Assembly: GCF_040219335.1 (NCBI RefSeq)
Contig: NZ_JAVJSQ010000010.1
Coordinates: 186,001-250,000, forward strand
Length of the DNA: 64,000 nt
Reading direction: 5' to 3'
DNA from: Gimesia sp.
Lineage (GTDB): Bacteria; Planctomycetota; Planctomycetia; Planctomycetales; Planctomycetaceae
The notes below the pieces were generated by a model. That model did not search any database and was not told where the DNA came from. It worked only from the letters and a program-made list of their open reading frames with translations. Shown here piece by piece: positions 1-8,570 of the stretch. The first letter of the stretch is position 1; each line of letters begins with the position of its first letter. Position numbers and translations under genes: made by a program.

Positions 1-97
1 TGCGAGTCATCAGAAAATGGCCATTTACTGTTAAGAGTCAAAACTCAGAATAATAAAACTCTATCCCCGCAGGAAAGTCTGATTTAAAGGGAAGATC

Positions 98-1000
98 ATG
101 CCACATTTAGAATTGTTGCCTAAGCTGAAGCTCACGCATAAAAAGAGTGGTTTCACCTTAATTGAGTTGCTGGTCGTGATTGCTATTATCGCAATTCTCA
201 TTGCATTACTCTTGCCAGCTGTGCAGCAGGCAAGAGAGGCGGCCCATCGTGCGTCCTGTAAAAATAATCTGATGCAGATCAATATCGCACTTCAGAATTA
301 TGAGATGGCGCACAACGTACTGCCTTCCGGGACGATCAATCCCACAGGGCCTGTGCGAAGTGAATCAAAGGGTTATCACGTCAGTTGGATCCTTCAGATT
401 CTTCCGTATCTCGACGAGCGAGTTGCATTCAACAAGTTCAATTTTAAAGAGAGTGTTTATGCCCCGGTTAATAAGCAGGTTGCTGAGTATCAGATTCCGT
501 TGCTCAGTTGCCCATCGAACCCTGCTCCGGGAAATACCTATGCAGGGATGCAGAATGACATCGAAGCACCAATCGATGTGAATAATAATGGAGTTCTGTT
601 TCTCAACAGCAGCGTGCGGTACGACGAAATTCTGGATGGGTCTTCCAAAACAATCTTTATCGGTGAATTCGCTGGCGGTAATCAACGAGGCTGGGTCTCT
701 GGTACACGTTCTACATTGAGGAATGCTGGCACCAGTATTAACGCCGACGGGCTGAACTACTATCCTGGTAAAGCTCAGTTCGATGCACGAAATCCGGAAG
801 GAGAGTCCACTGAAGCAGCCGGTGAGTCTGAGTCAGCGGAAAATCCACTTAGTGTTGGTGGTTTCTCCAGTTATCATACTGGGGGCGCTCAGTTTGGACT
901 GGGGGACGGAAGTGTTCGTTTTCTCAGTGAAAACATTGACGAGACCGTCTATCAGGCATTGGCCAACCGACATGATGGTCAATTGCTTCCGGAGTTTTAA
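98..1000 (+). CDS. DUF1559 prepilin-like protein (first of tandem pair)
   Basis: A 300-residue pseudopilin of the DUF1559 family, which is strongly expanded in planctomycetes. Residues 18-23 read G|FTLIE, the prepilin peptidase site with the conserved Glu at +5 (E23), followed by a hydrophobic helix to about residue 40 and the family motif LLPAVQQAREAA. The C-terminal end carries the family's HxGG...GDGSVRF segment (about residues 258-273). The ATG has a good ribosome site (AAGGGA, 6 bases upstream). The protein is presumably exported, N-methylated and assembled or surface-exposed; its real role is not known. It is followed 65 bases later by a paralogue. Family assignment is firm; function is inference. 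Confidence 0.93.
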   Translation: MPHLELLPKLKLTHKKSGFTLIELLVVIAIIAILIALLLPAVQQAREAAHRASCKNNLMQINIALQNYEMAHNVLPSGTINPTGPVRSESKGYHVSWILQILPYLDERVAFNKFNFKESVYAPVNKQVAEYQIPLLSCPSNPAPGNTYAGMQNDIEAPIDVNNNGVLFLNSSVRYDEILDGSSKTIFIGEFAGGNQRGWVSGTRSTLRNAGTSINADGLNYYPGKAQFDARNPEGESTEAAGESESAENPLSVGGFSSYHTGGAQFGLGDGSVRFLSENIDETVYQALANRHDGQLLPEF

Positions 1001-1065
1001 GTCAGCTGATTCAATGTGATGAAAGTTTTCTTTGACGGACATTTCCAGCTAATGGGTTCTTATCG

Positions 1066-2031
1066 ATGATCTCTCTACCAGTTAAGAAATCACACTCTGC
1101 CGGCTTTGTATTGATGGAGCTGTGGTGTGTGATTGCTGTCATCGCGATACTGATTGCGCTCCTGCTTCCTGCCGTTCAGTCAGCTCGCGAAGCGGCACGA
1201 GCGACAACCTGCAAAAATAATCTGATGCAACTCGGAATTGCTTTGCAGAATTATCAGATGGCACATCTGGTGCTTCCCTCAGGAACGGTTAATTCCCAGG
1301 GACCCATTTTGAATCAGCCACAAGGCTATCATGTTGGCTGGGTGATCCAGATACTTCCTTTTCTGGACGAGCGGGTGGCGTTTCAGCGTTATGATTTTGC
1401 GAAAGGTGTTTATGACCCGGTCAATTCAGAAATTGCGAACCATAGACTGACCTGTTTTGTGTGTCCTTCCAGTTATCTGGGGGGATATAACTATGCCGGC
1501 TGTCAGAATGACGTTGAGGCACCGATCGACTCAGATAACCAGGGAGTCTTTTTTTTGAACAGTAGCATTCGCGAGAAGGATCTGAAAGATGGGCGTGCCT
1601 ACACCATTTATGTAGGAGAAACGGCCGATGGTGGTTTTTTAAGCTGGACTTCGGGGACCTCCTCTACGCTGCGTAATATGGGCACCAAAATTAATCAGTC
1701 CCTGACATCTCGTATCTCATCACGAGTTGCATTTCCCTATGGTGATTCACGTGAGTATCAGTTCCAAAATGATCCGATGTCCGATAGTTACTTCGATGAA
1801 TATGAAGAGATGACAGACGACAATCCGGGCGGAATACGTGAAACGGAAGAACTGACCGCGGAGGAACGCAAATCTTTGCTCCGTGTGGGAGGCTTTTCAA
1901 GTTTCCATGCTGAGGGAGCGCACTTTAGCCTGGGAGATGCATCCGTGCGTTATATCAGCCAGAAAACCGATTACGAAATTTTAAAACGCCTGGCCAATCG
2001 CCAAGATGGAAATCTGGTTGGGGAGTATTAG
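1066..2031 (+). CDS. DUF1559 prepilin-like protein with degenerate processing site
   Basis: A 321-residue paralogue of the preceding gene, sharing long blocks such as NNLMQ, ALQNY.MAH and the NDVEAPID region. Its processing site is unusual: residues 13-18 read G|FVLME instead of G|FTLIE, and the next residues are LWCVIAV instead of LLVVIAI. The +5 Glu (E18) is kept, so cleavage is still possible. An acidic insert (about residues 235-270, rich in D and E) is absent from the first copy. The C-terminal GDASVRYIS element replaces GDGSVRFLS. It lies 65 bases after its paralogue and 9 bases before the next gene, so the cluster is probably one operon. Tandem duplication followed by divergence is inferred. 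Confidence 0.92.
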   Translation: MISLPVKKSHSAGFVLMELWCVIAVIAILIALLLPAVQSAREAARATTCKNNLMQLGIALQNYQMAHLVLPSGTVNSQGPILNQPQGYHVGWVIQILPFLDERVAFQRYDFAKGVYDPVNSEIANHRLTCFVCPSSYLGGYNYAGCQNDVEAPIDSDNQGVFFLNSSIREKDLKDGRAYTIYVGETADGGFLSWTSGTSSTLRNMGTKINQSLTSRISSRVAFPYGDSREYQFQNDPMSDSYFDEYEEMTDDNPGGIRETEELTAEERKSLLRVGGFSSFHAEGAHFSLGDASVRYISQKTDYEILKRLANRQDGNLVGEY

Positions 2032-2040
2032 ATTTCCAGT

Positions 2041-3894
2041 ATGAAGGCGCGAATTATTAAATTCAGATGGAAGAACATCATGGTCCTTCCCCTGCTCTTG
2101 ATTACTTCACGGGCTTTCGCACTGGAAATCCATGAAGTTCGCTGGTCATTCCAGGATCGTCCTGTAGCCTACCATTTTAACCCTGTTACTTTCCTGATTG
2201 AAAATAATCAGGAATCTCCGTTTGAAGGGGAACTGCGCTTTCAGCCGGAGTCATTTCGGGGACAGCCGATCGGCTTGGCGATCTCAACTTCGGTTTACAT
2301 TGCCCCCCATGATACGAAATGGGTGCAGCTCTATCCCTACTTTTCAGAATCGAATGCCAACTGGACAGCAACCTGGCAAGAGGGAGAAAAGCGGAATTCA
2401 AAATCATTTCTCGCGCCTATACCTGTCAAGACAAAAGCGATCGTACAGCTTATCAGTACCGGAAGCCTGGAACGGGGACTACCTGGAATTAAGCAGTACC
2501 CGGAAGAAATATTTCCTCCACTGACTGATGCGGTAGATTCTCTGGAAGCCGTTGTATTAGACCATGTTCCCAGGTGGGACAAAGCACGCAGAACGGCTTT
2601 TATGCAGTGGATCTATCTGGGGGGAACGCTTCATTTATTTCAAAATGCACAGGGCGAAGATCAAGTATTTCCAGAAACCTTTACTCCATTAGATCAGAGC
2701 TCGTCTTTGATCAGATACGGGCAAGGTAGAATTATTCGACATCCACAAAAAATCAACCAGCTTTCATCGAACGATATTAATACGTTGGTTCAGAGTACAC
2801 AGAAGAAATCGAAGAATATATCAGATCAGTCAGACAAAGTAACTGAAGCATATTACTCCAATTCAGATAGTGGATACTACCCGCACGCAGATATATTTTA
2901 TTACCAGATGAGTGATGAAGAAATACTGACCACCCTGACAGAAATGAGTAAACCGTATCGAATCTGGTATCTCAATTTCTTTCTCGCGTTTCTGTATTTA
3001 CTTGTGGTTGGGCCGGGATATTACTTTGCAACCAGATTGTCCCGCAAAATTCACCAATATTATTTATGGTATTTTCTGGGTATTGTGGTTTTCAGTCTGA
3101 GTTTCTATGTGAGTGGAAAATATAGTTCGAATCAGAACTCCCAGGTTCACTCCCTTATGCTGGCTTCAGTAATGCCAGATCAGGATATGATTCTGAGTGA
3201 ATGGTCCAGTCTGGGAATGGTGACAGGAGGCACTTACGAGATTACACACGAGGGCGAGGAACATCTCTATGCAGCCTGTAATGAATTTTCTCCTGTCAAT
3301 GGGATCTGCATGAGTGGATCGCAGGGAATGATGTACCTCGAAATCCCTCCCAATTCTTCACAAAGTTATTTACATAAATCCAGAACCACTAAAACGGGAT
3401 TTGCCGTCTCAGTTGAATCCGTACTAAAAAACGAATCAGGCCTGGAATCGCTCGCACTGAGAATCGATGATAAGTTTCCGACAAGAATCATACAGATTTA
3501 CTTTCTGGCTGGTTCGAAGTTATATGAACTCAAACAGGAACAGGATCGCCTGGTTTTTCGTGGCAGATCGCTGGATGTCGCCTCTGTGTTATATTCTTCT
3601 CCCCAATATCAATCTGGCGCCTGGGCAACTGTCAGTTTGACCGGGACCTTCAAACTGAAAGAGAGAGAAGTAGATGATTCGCTTGACCAGTTGTTTCCTG
3701 TTCTATTAAGCCGTGTGACAGGATTTTCGGGAGATCAATATTTCAATGTGCAACGAGCCGTCGAGAGTACCGGGAAACTGCTGGTTCTAGGTGAAACGCC
3801 GGAAACCCTCTTTTTAAAATCTCCGCAAGTAACGGAAAAAAAAGGTCACGTTCTATATTCTCTCGATGTTCCGTTGAACGAAAAGTTCGACTGA
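2041..3894 (+). CDS. Large secreted/membrane protein linked to ABC-2 permease, unknown function
   Basis: A 617-residue protein with an N-terminal signal segment (residues about 13-28, MVLPLLLITSRAFA), a large extracytoplasmic region, two adjacent transmembrane helices at about residues 313-335 and 343-362, and a C-terminal soluble region. It sits between a DUF1559 gene (9-base gap) and an ABC-2 permease (12-base gap). The topology, an exported beta-rich region anchored centrally, resembles accessory proteins coded with ABC-2 gliding/export permeases, but I recognise no named domain. An internal ATG at codon 14 is an equally reasonable start and no clear Shine-Dalgarno separates them. The function is probably tied to the downstream transporter. 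Confidence 0.8.
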   Translation: MKARIIKFRWKNIMVLPLLLITSRAFALEIHEVRWSFQDRPVAYHFNPVTFLIENNQESPFEGELRFQPESFRGQPIGLAISTSVYIAPHDTKWVQLYPYFSESNANWTATWQEGEKRNSKSFLAPIPVKTKAIVQLISTGSLERGLPGIKQYPEEIFPPLTDAVDSLEAVVLDHVPRWDKARRTAFMQWIYLGGTLHLFQNAQGEDQVFPETFTPLDQSSSLIRYGQGRIIRHPQKINQLSSNDINTLVQSTQKKSKNISDQSDKVTEAYYSNSDSGYYPHADIFYYQMSDEEILTTLTEMSKPYRIWYLNFFLAFLYLLVVGPGYYFATRLSRKIHQYYLWYFLGIVVFSLSFYVSGKYSSNQNSQVHSLMLASVMPDQDMILSEWSSLGMVTGGTYEITHEGEEHLYAACNEFSPVNGICMSGSQGMMYLEIPPNSSQSYLHKSRTTKTGFAVSVESVLKNESGLESLALRIDDKFPTRIIQIYFLAGSKLYELKQEQDRLVFRGRSLDVASVLYSSPQYQSGAWATVSLTGTFKLKEREVDDSLDQLFPVLLSRVTGFSGDQYFNVQRAVESTGKLLVLGETPETLFLKSPQVTEKKGHVLYSLDVPLNEKFD

Positions 3895-3906
3895 AAGAGG
3901 CTCTGT

Positions 3907-5481
3907 ATGTTTCGCGGATCTTTGATCTTCACCAATTTTGCACTCAAGAAAGATGTACAACTCAGGAAAATACATCTATTTCGATTTGCAAGCATTGGTC
4001 TGGTATTTATCCTTTTTTTTTCTTCGTGGCTCAGCAGTGCACGTATTGGCTCTCCGGGGCTTGATTTTTTTACGAAAATTGTCTGGCTCAATTTCTGGCT
4101 GGTGACTCTTGCTGGAATTGGGATTTTTTCTACAGCGATTACTGAGGAAAAAGAAGAAGAAACACTGCCCTTGCTCAAGCTGGCTGGCATCAGTTCTCTG
4201 GGATTACTACTGGGAAAATCGACTGTCAGAGCAGTCCGTATCATTTTACTGATCCTGGCACAGTTGCCGTTTCTAATTCTGGCTGTCGCACTGGGGGGAA
4301 TTACCCCCCTTCAGATATTTGCAATTCTTTTGGCGATGGTGGCATATGTCATACTGATTTCAAATCTGGCTCTACTTTGTTCGGTATATGCCAGACGTTC
4401 GGGGACTGCGATTGCTCTGGTGATGATCCTGCTTTTTTTTCTATTCGTGTTACCAATACTGCTTTCAGAAGCGTTTGCAAATCTGCAATCTCGTGGATTG
4501 ATTGATTCTCGGGGGGTTATAGCTCAGGGGGTTGAATCGATTCATTATCTGAGTCAACAGATTTCCGTTATTGAACGCTTTCAAACAATACTGCAGGTGG
4601 GATTTAAGGAGTCGGTCTTCAGCATGCAGGTTGTAAGCAATATTTTGCTAGGTGTTGTCGCTTTTTTTGCTGCTTGGGCCTGTTTTGAACCCTGGTCCCT
4701 TCGTACTGATACAGGCCAGGTTAGCGATCAAATGCCAAGTTTGAAAACGCGACTTCGTAAAAGTCGTCCCAGGCAGCTGGCATTTGTGTGGAAAGAGTTC
4801 CAGTTTAATTCTGGAGGCAAAAAGGCATTTATTCTCAAACTAGTCATCTATCCTCTACTAGTTGTGCTCATCACAGCGGGAGGGATGTTTCTGGATGGTT
4901 ATTCTTCCGTTTCATTTATCTCGTCATACAGTTGGCGCGGAATGATGAGTACATCGCAGTTGTTACTTAGTGCAGGTTTTATTGTCGAGAGTACCCTATA
5001 CGTTTCACAGATGTTTCGAGATGAGCACAGACAAAAGATGCTCCCATTAATGCTTTTACTCCCCCATTCTCTCTCGAGGATTATTTATGAAAAAACTGTG
5101 GGGCTAAGTCTGGCACTCATTCCAGTTGTCAGTGGGATCCTTCTGATTGTAATACTGGCACCTGACAGTCTGCTGGAAATGGTCGACATCAACTGGCAGA
5201 TTTATATCCCACTGATCATGGTCCAATATGTCGTCTTTTTACATCTGCTGGCTTACTATTCCCTGGTAGTACGCTGGGGCGCGCTGGCGATTGCGATTGG
5301 TAGCTTGATCCTACTGCAGGCCTGTCTGACACCGTTTTTGCAGATAATGTATTTTTTCTTTCGTTTCTCAATCGGCGCAAACGGTATTATCATGCCAGCG
5401 TTTTATCTGAGTCTGATCAGTTGTGTTGTCTTGCAGTTCCTGATTTCAGGTAAACTGCGTCAGATCGCAGCAGAGGAATGA
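3907..5481 (+). CDS. ABC-2 type transporter permease
   Basis: A 524-residue polytopic protein with about ten to twelve hydrophobic helices in two halves. The first half holds the ABC-2 permease signature: after the second helix comes an EEKEEETLPLLKLAG segment, typical of the ITxEREegTL.lLl element of these permeases, and a second such element (DEHRQKMLPLMLLLP) appears near residue 380. No ATP-binding partner is encoded downstream, so the ATPase must lie upstream of the window or elsewhere. The start ATG follows GAAAGAGG at a suitable distance. It is probably an inner-membrane exporter subunit; the substrate is unknown. Confidence 0.82.
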   Translation: MFRGSLIFTNFALKKDVQLRKIHLFRFASIGLVFILFFSSWLSSARIGSPGLDFFTKIVWLNFWLVTLAGIGIFSTAITEEKEEETLPLLKLAGISSLGLLLGKSTVRAVRIILLILAQLPFLILAVALGGITPLQIFAILLAMVAYVILISNLALLCSVYARRSGTAIALVMILLFFLFVLPILLSEAFANLQSRGLIDSRGVIAQGVESIHYLSQQISVIERFQTILQVGFKESVFSMQVVSNILLGVVAFFAAWACFEPWSLRTDTGQVSDQMPSLKTRLRKSRPRQLAFVWKEFQFNSGGKKAFILKLVIYPLLVVLITAGGMFLDGYSSVSFISSYSWRGMMSTSQLLLSAGFIVESTLYVSQMFRDEHRQKMLPLMLLLPHSLSRIIYEKTVGLSLALIPVVSGILLIVILAPDSLLEMVDINWQIYIPLIMVQYVVFLHLLAYYSLVVRWGALAIAIGSLILLQACLTPFLQIMYFFFRFSIGANGIIMPAFYLSLISCVVLQFLISGKLRQIAAEE

Positions 5482-5499
5482 AAATAAGTTGGCTGTTGG

Positions 5500-6444
5500 T
5501 CAATTGCGAGTAAAAACCTGTTTGAGGTGACGACCAGCCAGTTGTACGGCTTCATACGCACGGTCGAAGACATCAGAACGCCGGAAAAATCCATGGATCA
5601 TATCTTCAAAATTGATATGGGTCACATCGATTCCCGAGGTCTGCATTTGTTCGACGTACTGTACCACTTCTGTGTAGAGAGGATCGTATCCCGCTGTAAT
5701 CACCAGGGCATCGGGAAGTCCCGTCAACTCTTTGCAACGCAATGGGGAAGCATAAATTTCTCGACCCGATGATTCGTCTGGCAGATATTGGTCCCAAAAC
5801 CACTGCATTGCTTTTCTAGTCAGGAAATAATTTGTCGCATATTTATGATAGGACTCGGTGTCAAAGAAATAATTCGTTACTGGATAAACCAGCATCTGGT
5901 AGTTTAAACTGATGTTCTCTGCTTCCCTGGCTTTAAGGGCCACCGCTGTGGCGAGATTCCCGCCGGCACTATCACCTCCAATTGCAATTCGACTGCGATC
6001 GAGATCTAAAGTATCTGCCTGATCTGTAATCCAATGTGTCGCTGTGAAAGCATCCTGAAAGGGAATAGGGTACGGGTATTCCGGAGCCATCCGGTAATCA
6101 ACAGAGATCACTTTACAACCAGCGTTTCCAGCCAGATCCTGACATAGACCGTTATAGGCATCGAGGGTTCCCATGACCCAGCCCCCGCCGTGAAAATATA
6201 TCAGTGCGGGCCACTTATCGGGGGGAGTAGAATCAGAGGTTACTGCAGGAGTAAATATTCTCGCTTCAAGCTGGGAGTCATCGACGGGAATAAAAATGCT
6301 TTCAATCTGAGCGGCCGGTAAATGGGGTTCAGGTGAGGGAGTTAATGTTGAGCGTATGAACTCCGGAGTCATTTCTTCAAACGGAGGTAAATCTATCTGA
6401 GCAATTTCATCTAGGTAACGTGCAACCTGGGGATGGACTGGCAT
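5500..6444 (-). CDS. Alpha/beta hydrolase, hormone-sensitive lipase (HSL) family esterase
   Basis: A 314-residue esterase of the HSL (GDSAG) family. It has the oxyanion-hole motif HGGGW, the nucleophile motif GGDSAGGN, an acid in the TAGYDPLYTE segment and the catalytic His in MIHGFF. Family members hydrolyse short acyl esters, usually in the cytoplasm; no signal peptide is seen. The frame can be extended to a TTG codon at 6489, but the ATG at 6444 has a well-placed AGGAAC ribosome site and gives the usual N-terminus (MPVHPQVARYLDEIA), so it is preferred. The gene converges with the ABC-2 permease, whose end lies 18 bases away. Confidence 0.92.
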   Translation of the reverse strand: MPVHPQVARYLDEIAQIDLPPFEEMTPEFIRSTLTPSPEPHLPAAQIESIFIPVDDSQLEARIFTPAVTSDSTPPDKWPALIYFHGGGWVMGTLDAYNGLCQDLAGNAGCKVISVDYRMAPEYPYPIPFQDAFTATHWITDQADTLDLDRSRIAIGGDSAGGNLATAVALKAREAENISLNYQMLVYPVTNYFFDTESYHKYATNYFLTRKAMQWFWDQYLPDESSGREIYASPLRCKELTGLPDALVITAGYDPLYTEVVQYVEQMQTSGIDVTHINFEDMIHGFFRRSDVFDRAYEAVQLAGRHLKQVFTRN

Positions 6445-6716
6445 TTTATGTTCCTGAAATTGATGGCAGTTAGAGGCGGTGCAACTCAATAAATGCGAAA
6501 TACATCAGAATATAGTGTGGGCCGATTATAGCGGATGGGCCGATTGGGCTGCCATGGATTGCTGAATAGATAAAAAAATAAAAGCCCCTTTCCAAAGGTG
6601 AGATTGTTTGTGACCTATTGTTATTACAGAGAAACCCGTATCTATATCTAATTCTCCTCAATGCAGCAGGCTCATGCTCTCGCTGATATCCGCTGTACCA
6701 ACAGGTAAGTCTAGTT

Positions 6717-7817
6717 ATGTCCTCACATCCGATTCGCGTTTTAATCGTAGATGATTCAGCTGTCATTCGCGGCCTGATTTCCAAGTCTCTTGAGCAAGAA
6801 CCCGAAATCATCGTTGCTGGCACAGCTATGAACGGGGAACGGGCTTTGAGTTGGATGCGTGCGAATCCTGTGGATATCGTGATCCTCGATGTTGAAATGC
6901 CTGTCATGGATGGATTGACAGCATTACAGAGAATTCAGAGTGACTTTCCTGATGTTCCTGTGATCATGGCCAGTGGTCTGACCAGTCAGGGCGCGAAAAC
7001 CACAGTCAAAGCGCTTTCGCTGGGGGCTGTAGGATGTGTGGCAAAACCACAGACGGCAAGCGCAGCGGAAAGTATTCGTGTGCTTTCTCGCGAATTGGTC
7101 ATGATGATCAAGGCGGTAGCTGGCAAACGCAGTTCCACAACTCAGGCTGTCACTCCTTCTTCTTTTATGAGAACGGAGCCCCCTGCTGCTTTTCCTGCTT
7201 CAACACCGTTATTTAAGCGAAATATCAAGTTTTACAAGCAACCAGAGGTGCTTGTGATTGGGACCAGCACAGGTGGTCCTAAGGCACTGGCTGAATTAAT
7301 GCCACAGATACCAGTTGATTTTCCGATGCCGATTCTGATCGTACAGCACATGCCACCCGGGTTTACAGAAATTCTGGCTTCTCACATTCAGAAGGATAGC
7401 GGGCGAATCACTGTAGAAGCAAAGCATGATCAACCATTGGAATCGAATAAGACATATGTTGCCCCTGGAGGCAGTCATATGCTTATTGGTGAAAAGAATG
7501 GTCAGAAAGTAACATTGATCAATCAGGCGCCTCCAGAGCATTTCTGTCGTCCTTCTGTCAATCCCTTATTTCGGTCAGCTGCAGAACACTATGGAAGTGC
7601 CACACTGGCTGTGATGTTAACAGGTATGGGGGAAGATGGAATTGAGGGAAGTCACGAGGTTGCCCGTGTAGGCGGAACGATCATTGCTCAGGACGAAGCT
7701 TCCAGCGTTGTCTGGGGTATGCCTGCAGCTGTCGTCATGGCAGGACTGGCAGACAAAGTATTGCCCCTCTCAGAGATTGCCGCAGAAATCAAATCTCATT
7801 GCCTGGTCCGTGCCTGA
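6717..7817 (+). CDS. cheB: CheB-type protein-glutamate methylesterase/deamidase
   Basis: A 366-residue chemotaxis response regulator. The N-terminal receiver domain (about residues 5-125) has the acidic pair D12-D13, phospho-acceptor D58 (VILDVEMP) and a KP motif (AKPQ). A linker leads to the CheB catalytic domain with Ser184 in GTSTGG, the His in VQHMPPGFT and the Asp in LTGMGEDG. The enzyme removes methyl groups from chemoreceptors. No cheR, cheA, cheW or receptor gene is near, so it is an orphan copy in this window; the next same-strand gene, 750 bases away, is a hybrid sensor kinase. It may act on a remote cluster or a non-chemotactic signalling path. Confidence 0.96.
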   Translation: MSSHPIRVLIVDDSAVIRGLISKSLEQEPEIIVAGTAMNGERALSWMRANPVDIVILDVEMPVMDGLTALQRIQSDFPDVPVIMASGLTSQGAKTTVKALSLGAVGCVAKPQTASAAESIRVLSRELVMMIKAVAGKRSSTTQAVTPSSFMRTEPPAAFPASTPLFKRNIKFYKQPEVLVIGTSTGGPKALAELMPQIPVDFPMPILIVQHMPPGFTEILASHIQKDSGRITVEAKHDQPLESNKTYVAPGGSHMLIGEKNGQKVTLINQAPPEHFCRPSVNPLFRSAAEHYGSATLAVMLTGMGEDGIEGSHEVARVGGTIIAQDEASSVVWGMPAAVVMAGLADKVLPLSEIAAEIKSHCLVRA

Positions 7818-8178
7818 GCTGAGCCTTGTTGAAAGGCTTCCAGCCACTTGGTGAAATATCGCCATAACCGGTATCTTTGCGACGATCCGTCCATCGTGGA
7901 GAATCACTTTAACAGTCGATTTTCAAATATGGTTACGGATTTGATCAGGTAGATTTCGATAACTAAAAATGACCTGATATAGGCTATAACCAACTTTAGT
8001 GCTAGCCGGTTATTATCAGATTCACGACTAGGTTACCGACCATGAGACAGCATCCCTGATCTTATCTGGTTAATGATGAAACAGGTAGCGGTCTGGTTCT
8101 CAGAATTCACTCTTGCCGAACTGAACCAGCTGTAACTTGATCGTTGCAGATTTCATTTTTAATTCAGATTTTGTTGAT

Positions 8179-8222
8179 CGCCAGTATCGTTCACCCCCCT
8201 CTGAACGGTGCTGGCGTTTTTT
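8179..8222 (+). terminator. Strong intrinsic terminator downstream of cheB
   Basis: Bases 8179-8193 pair with 8202-8216 to give a 15-bp stem (CGCCAG at the base, CGTTCA near the loop, with two G-U pairs) closed by an 8-base loop, followed directly by six T residues. It lies 360 bases after the cheB stop, unusually far for a simple terminator of that gene, so it may end an independent short transcript. Confidence 0.85.
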
Positions 8223-8435
8223 ATTGATCGGTTCATCTCTTCTATATTTCACTTCAGTTTGAATGGTTCGCTTTGCTCAAAGCTGACGGACTTGTCTGGT
8301 GGAAACCTGTGGCGACCTCCCTGCAACTGTCATCTTCGCTGAATTCCTCACTCTCCGAATCCTCTCGCACACATTCTTATAATCTCTTGAGTAATGGTGT
8401 TTCTTTGACGACCGGTTTTTATTTGGAAGATACAT

Positions 8436-8475
8436 TTTTAAGGAGGTGAATGCCCCCAGTTTTAAGGCGGTGAAT
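8436..8475 (+). repeat. Two near-identical 16-bp Shine-Dalgarno-like elements
   Basis: TTTTAAGGAGGTGAAT at 8436-8451 is repeated as TTTTAAGGCGGTGAAT at 8460-8475, one mismatch and 24 bases apart, about 100 bases before the hybrid kinase start. The first copy holds a near-perfect anti-16S match next to an ATG that opens a seven-codon frame (8450-8473) ending in the second copy. It may be a leader peptide, a binding site for a regulator, or a ribosome standby site; only the repeat itself is seen. Confidence 0.5.
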
Positions 8476-8570
8476 CTACTCTTCTCCAGTCATGATCACA
8501 GGCAGCTGACGCATCAGCGCTTCATCTGCAGCTTCTCCATCGAAAACTGAACCAGCGCTGTCTGAATCTA

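Larger units (their letters stand above)
7818..8570 (+). other. 753-bp gap with terminator and near-repeated GGAGG elements
   Basis: No convincing coding sequence is seen between cheB and the hybrid kinase. The first 360 bases end in a strong factor-independent terminator (listed separately), so they could be a long cheB 3' untranslated region or hold an unlisted small RNA. The last 140 bases hold two copies of TTTTAAGGMGGTGAAT 24 bases apart, the first followed at once by a seven-codon ORF (8450-8473). Confidence 0.6.

Noticed and set aside
6445..6489. TTG-initiated extension of the HSL esterase
   Set aside because: The ATG at 6444 has a proper ribosome site and the usual family start.
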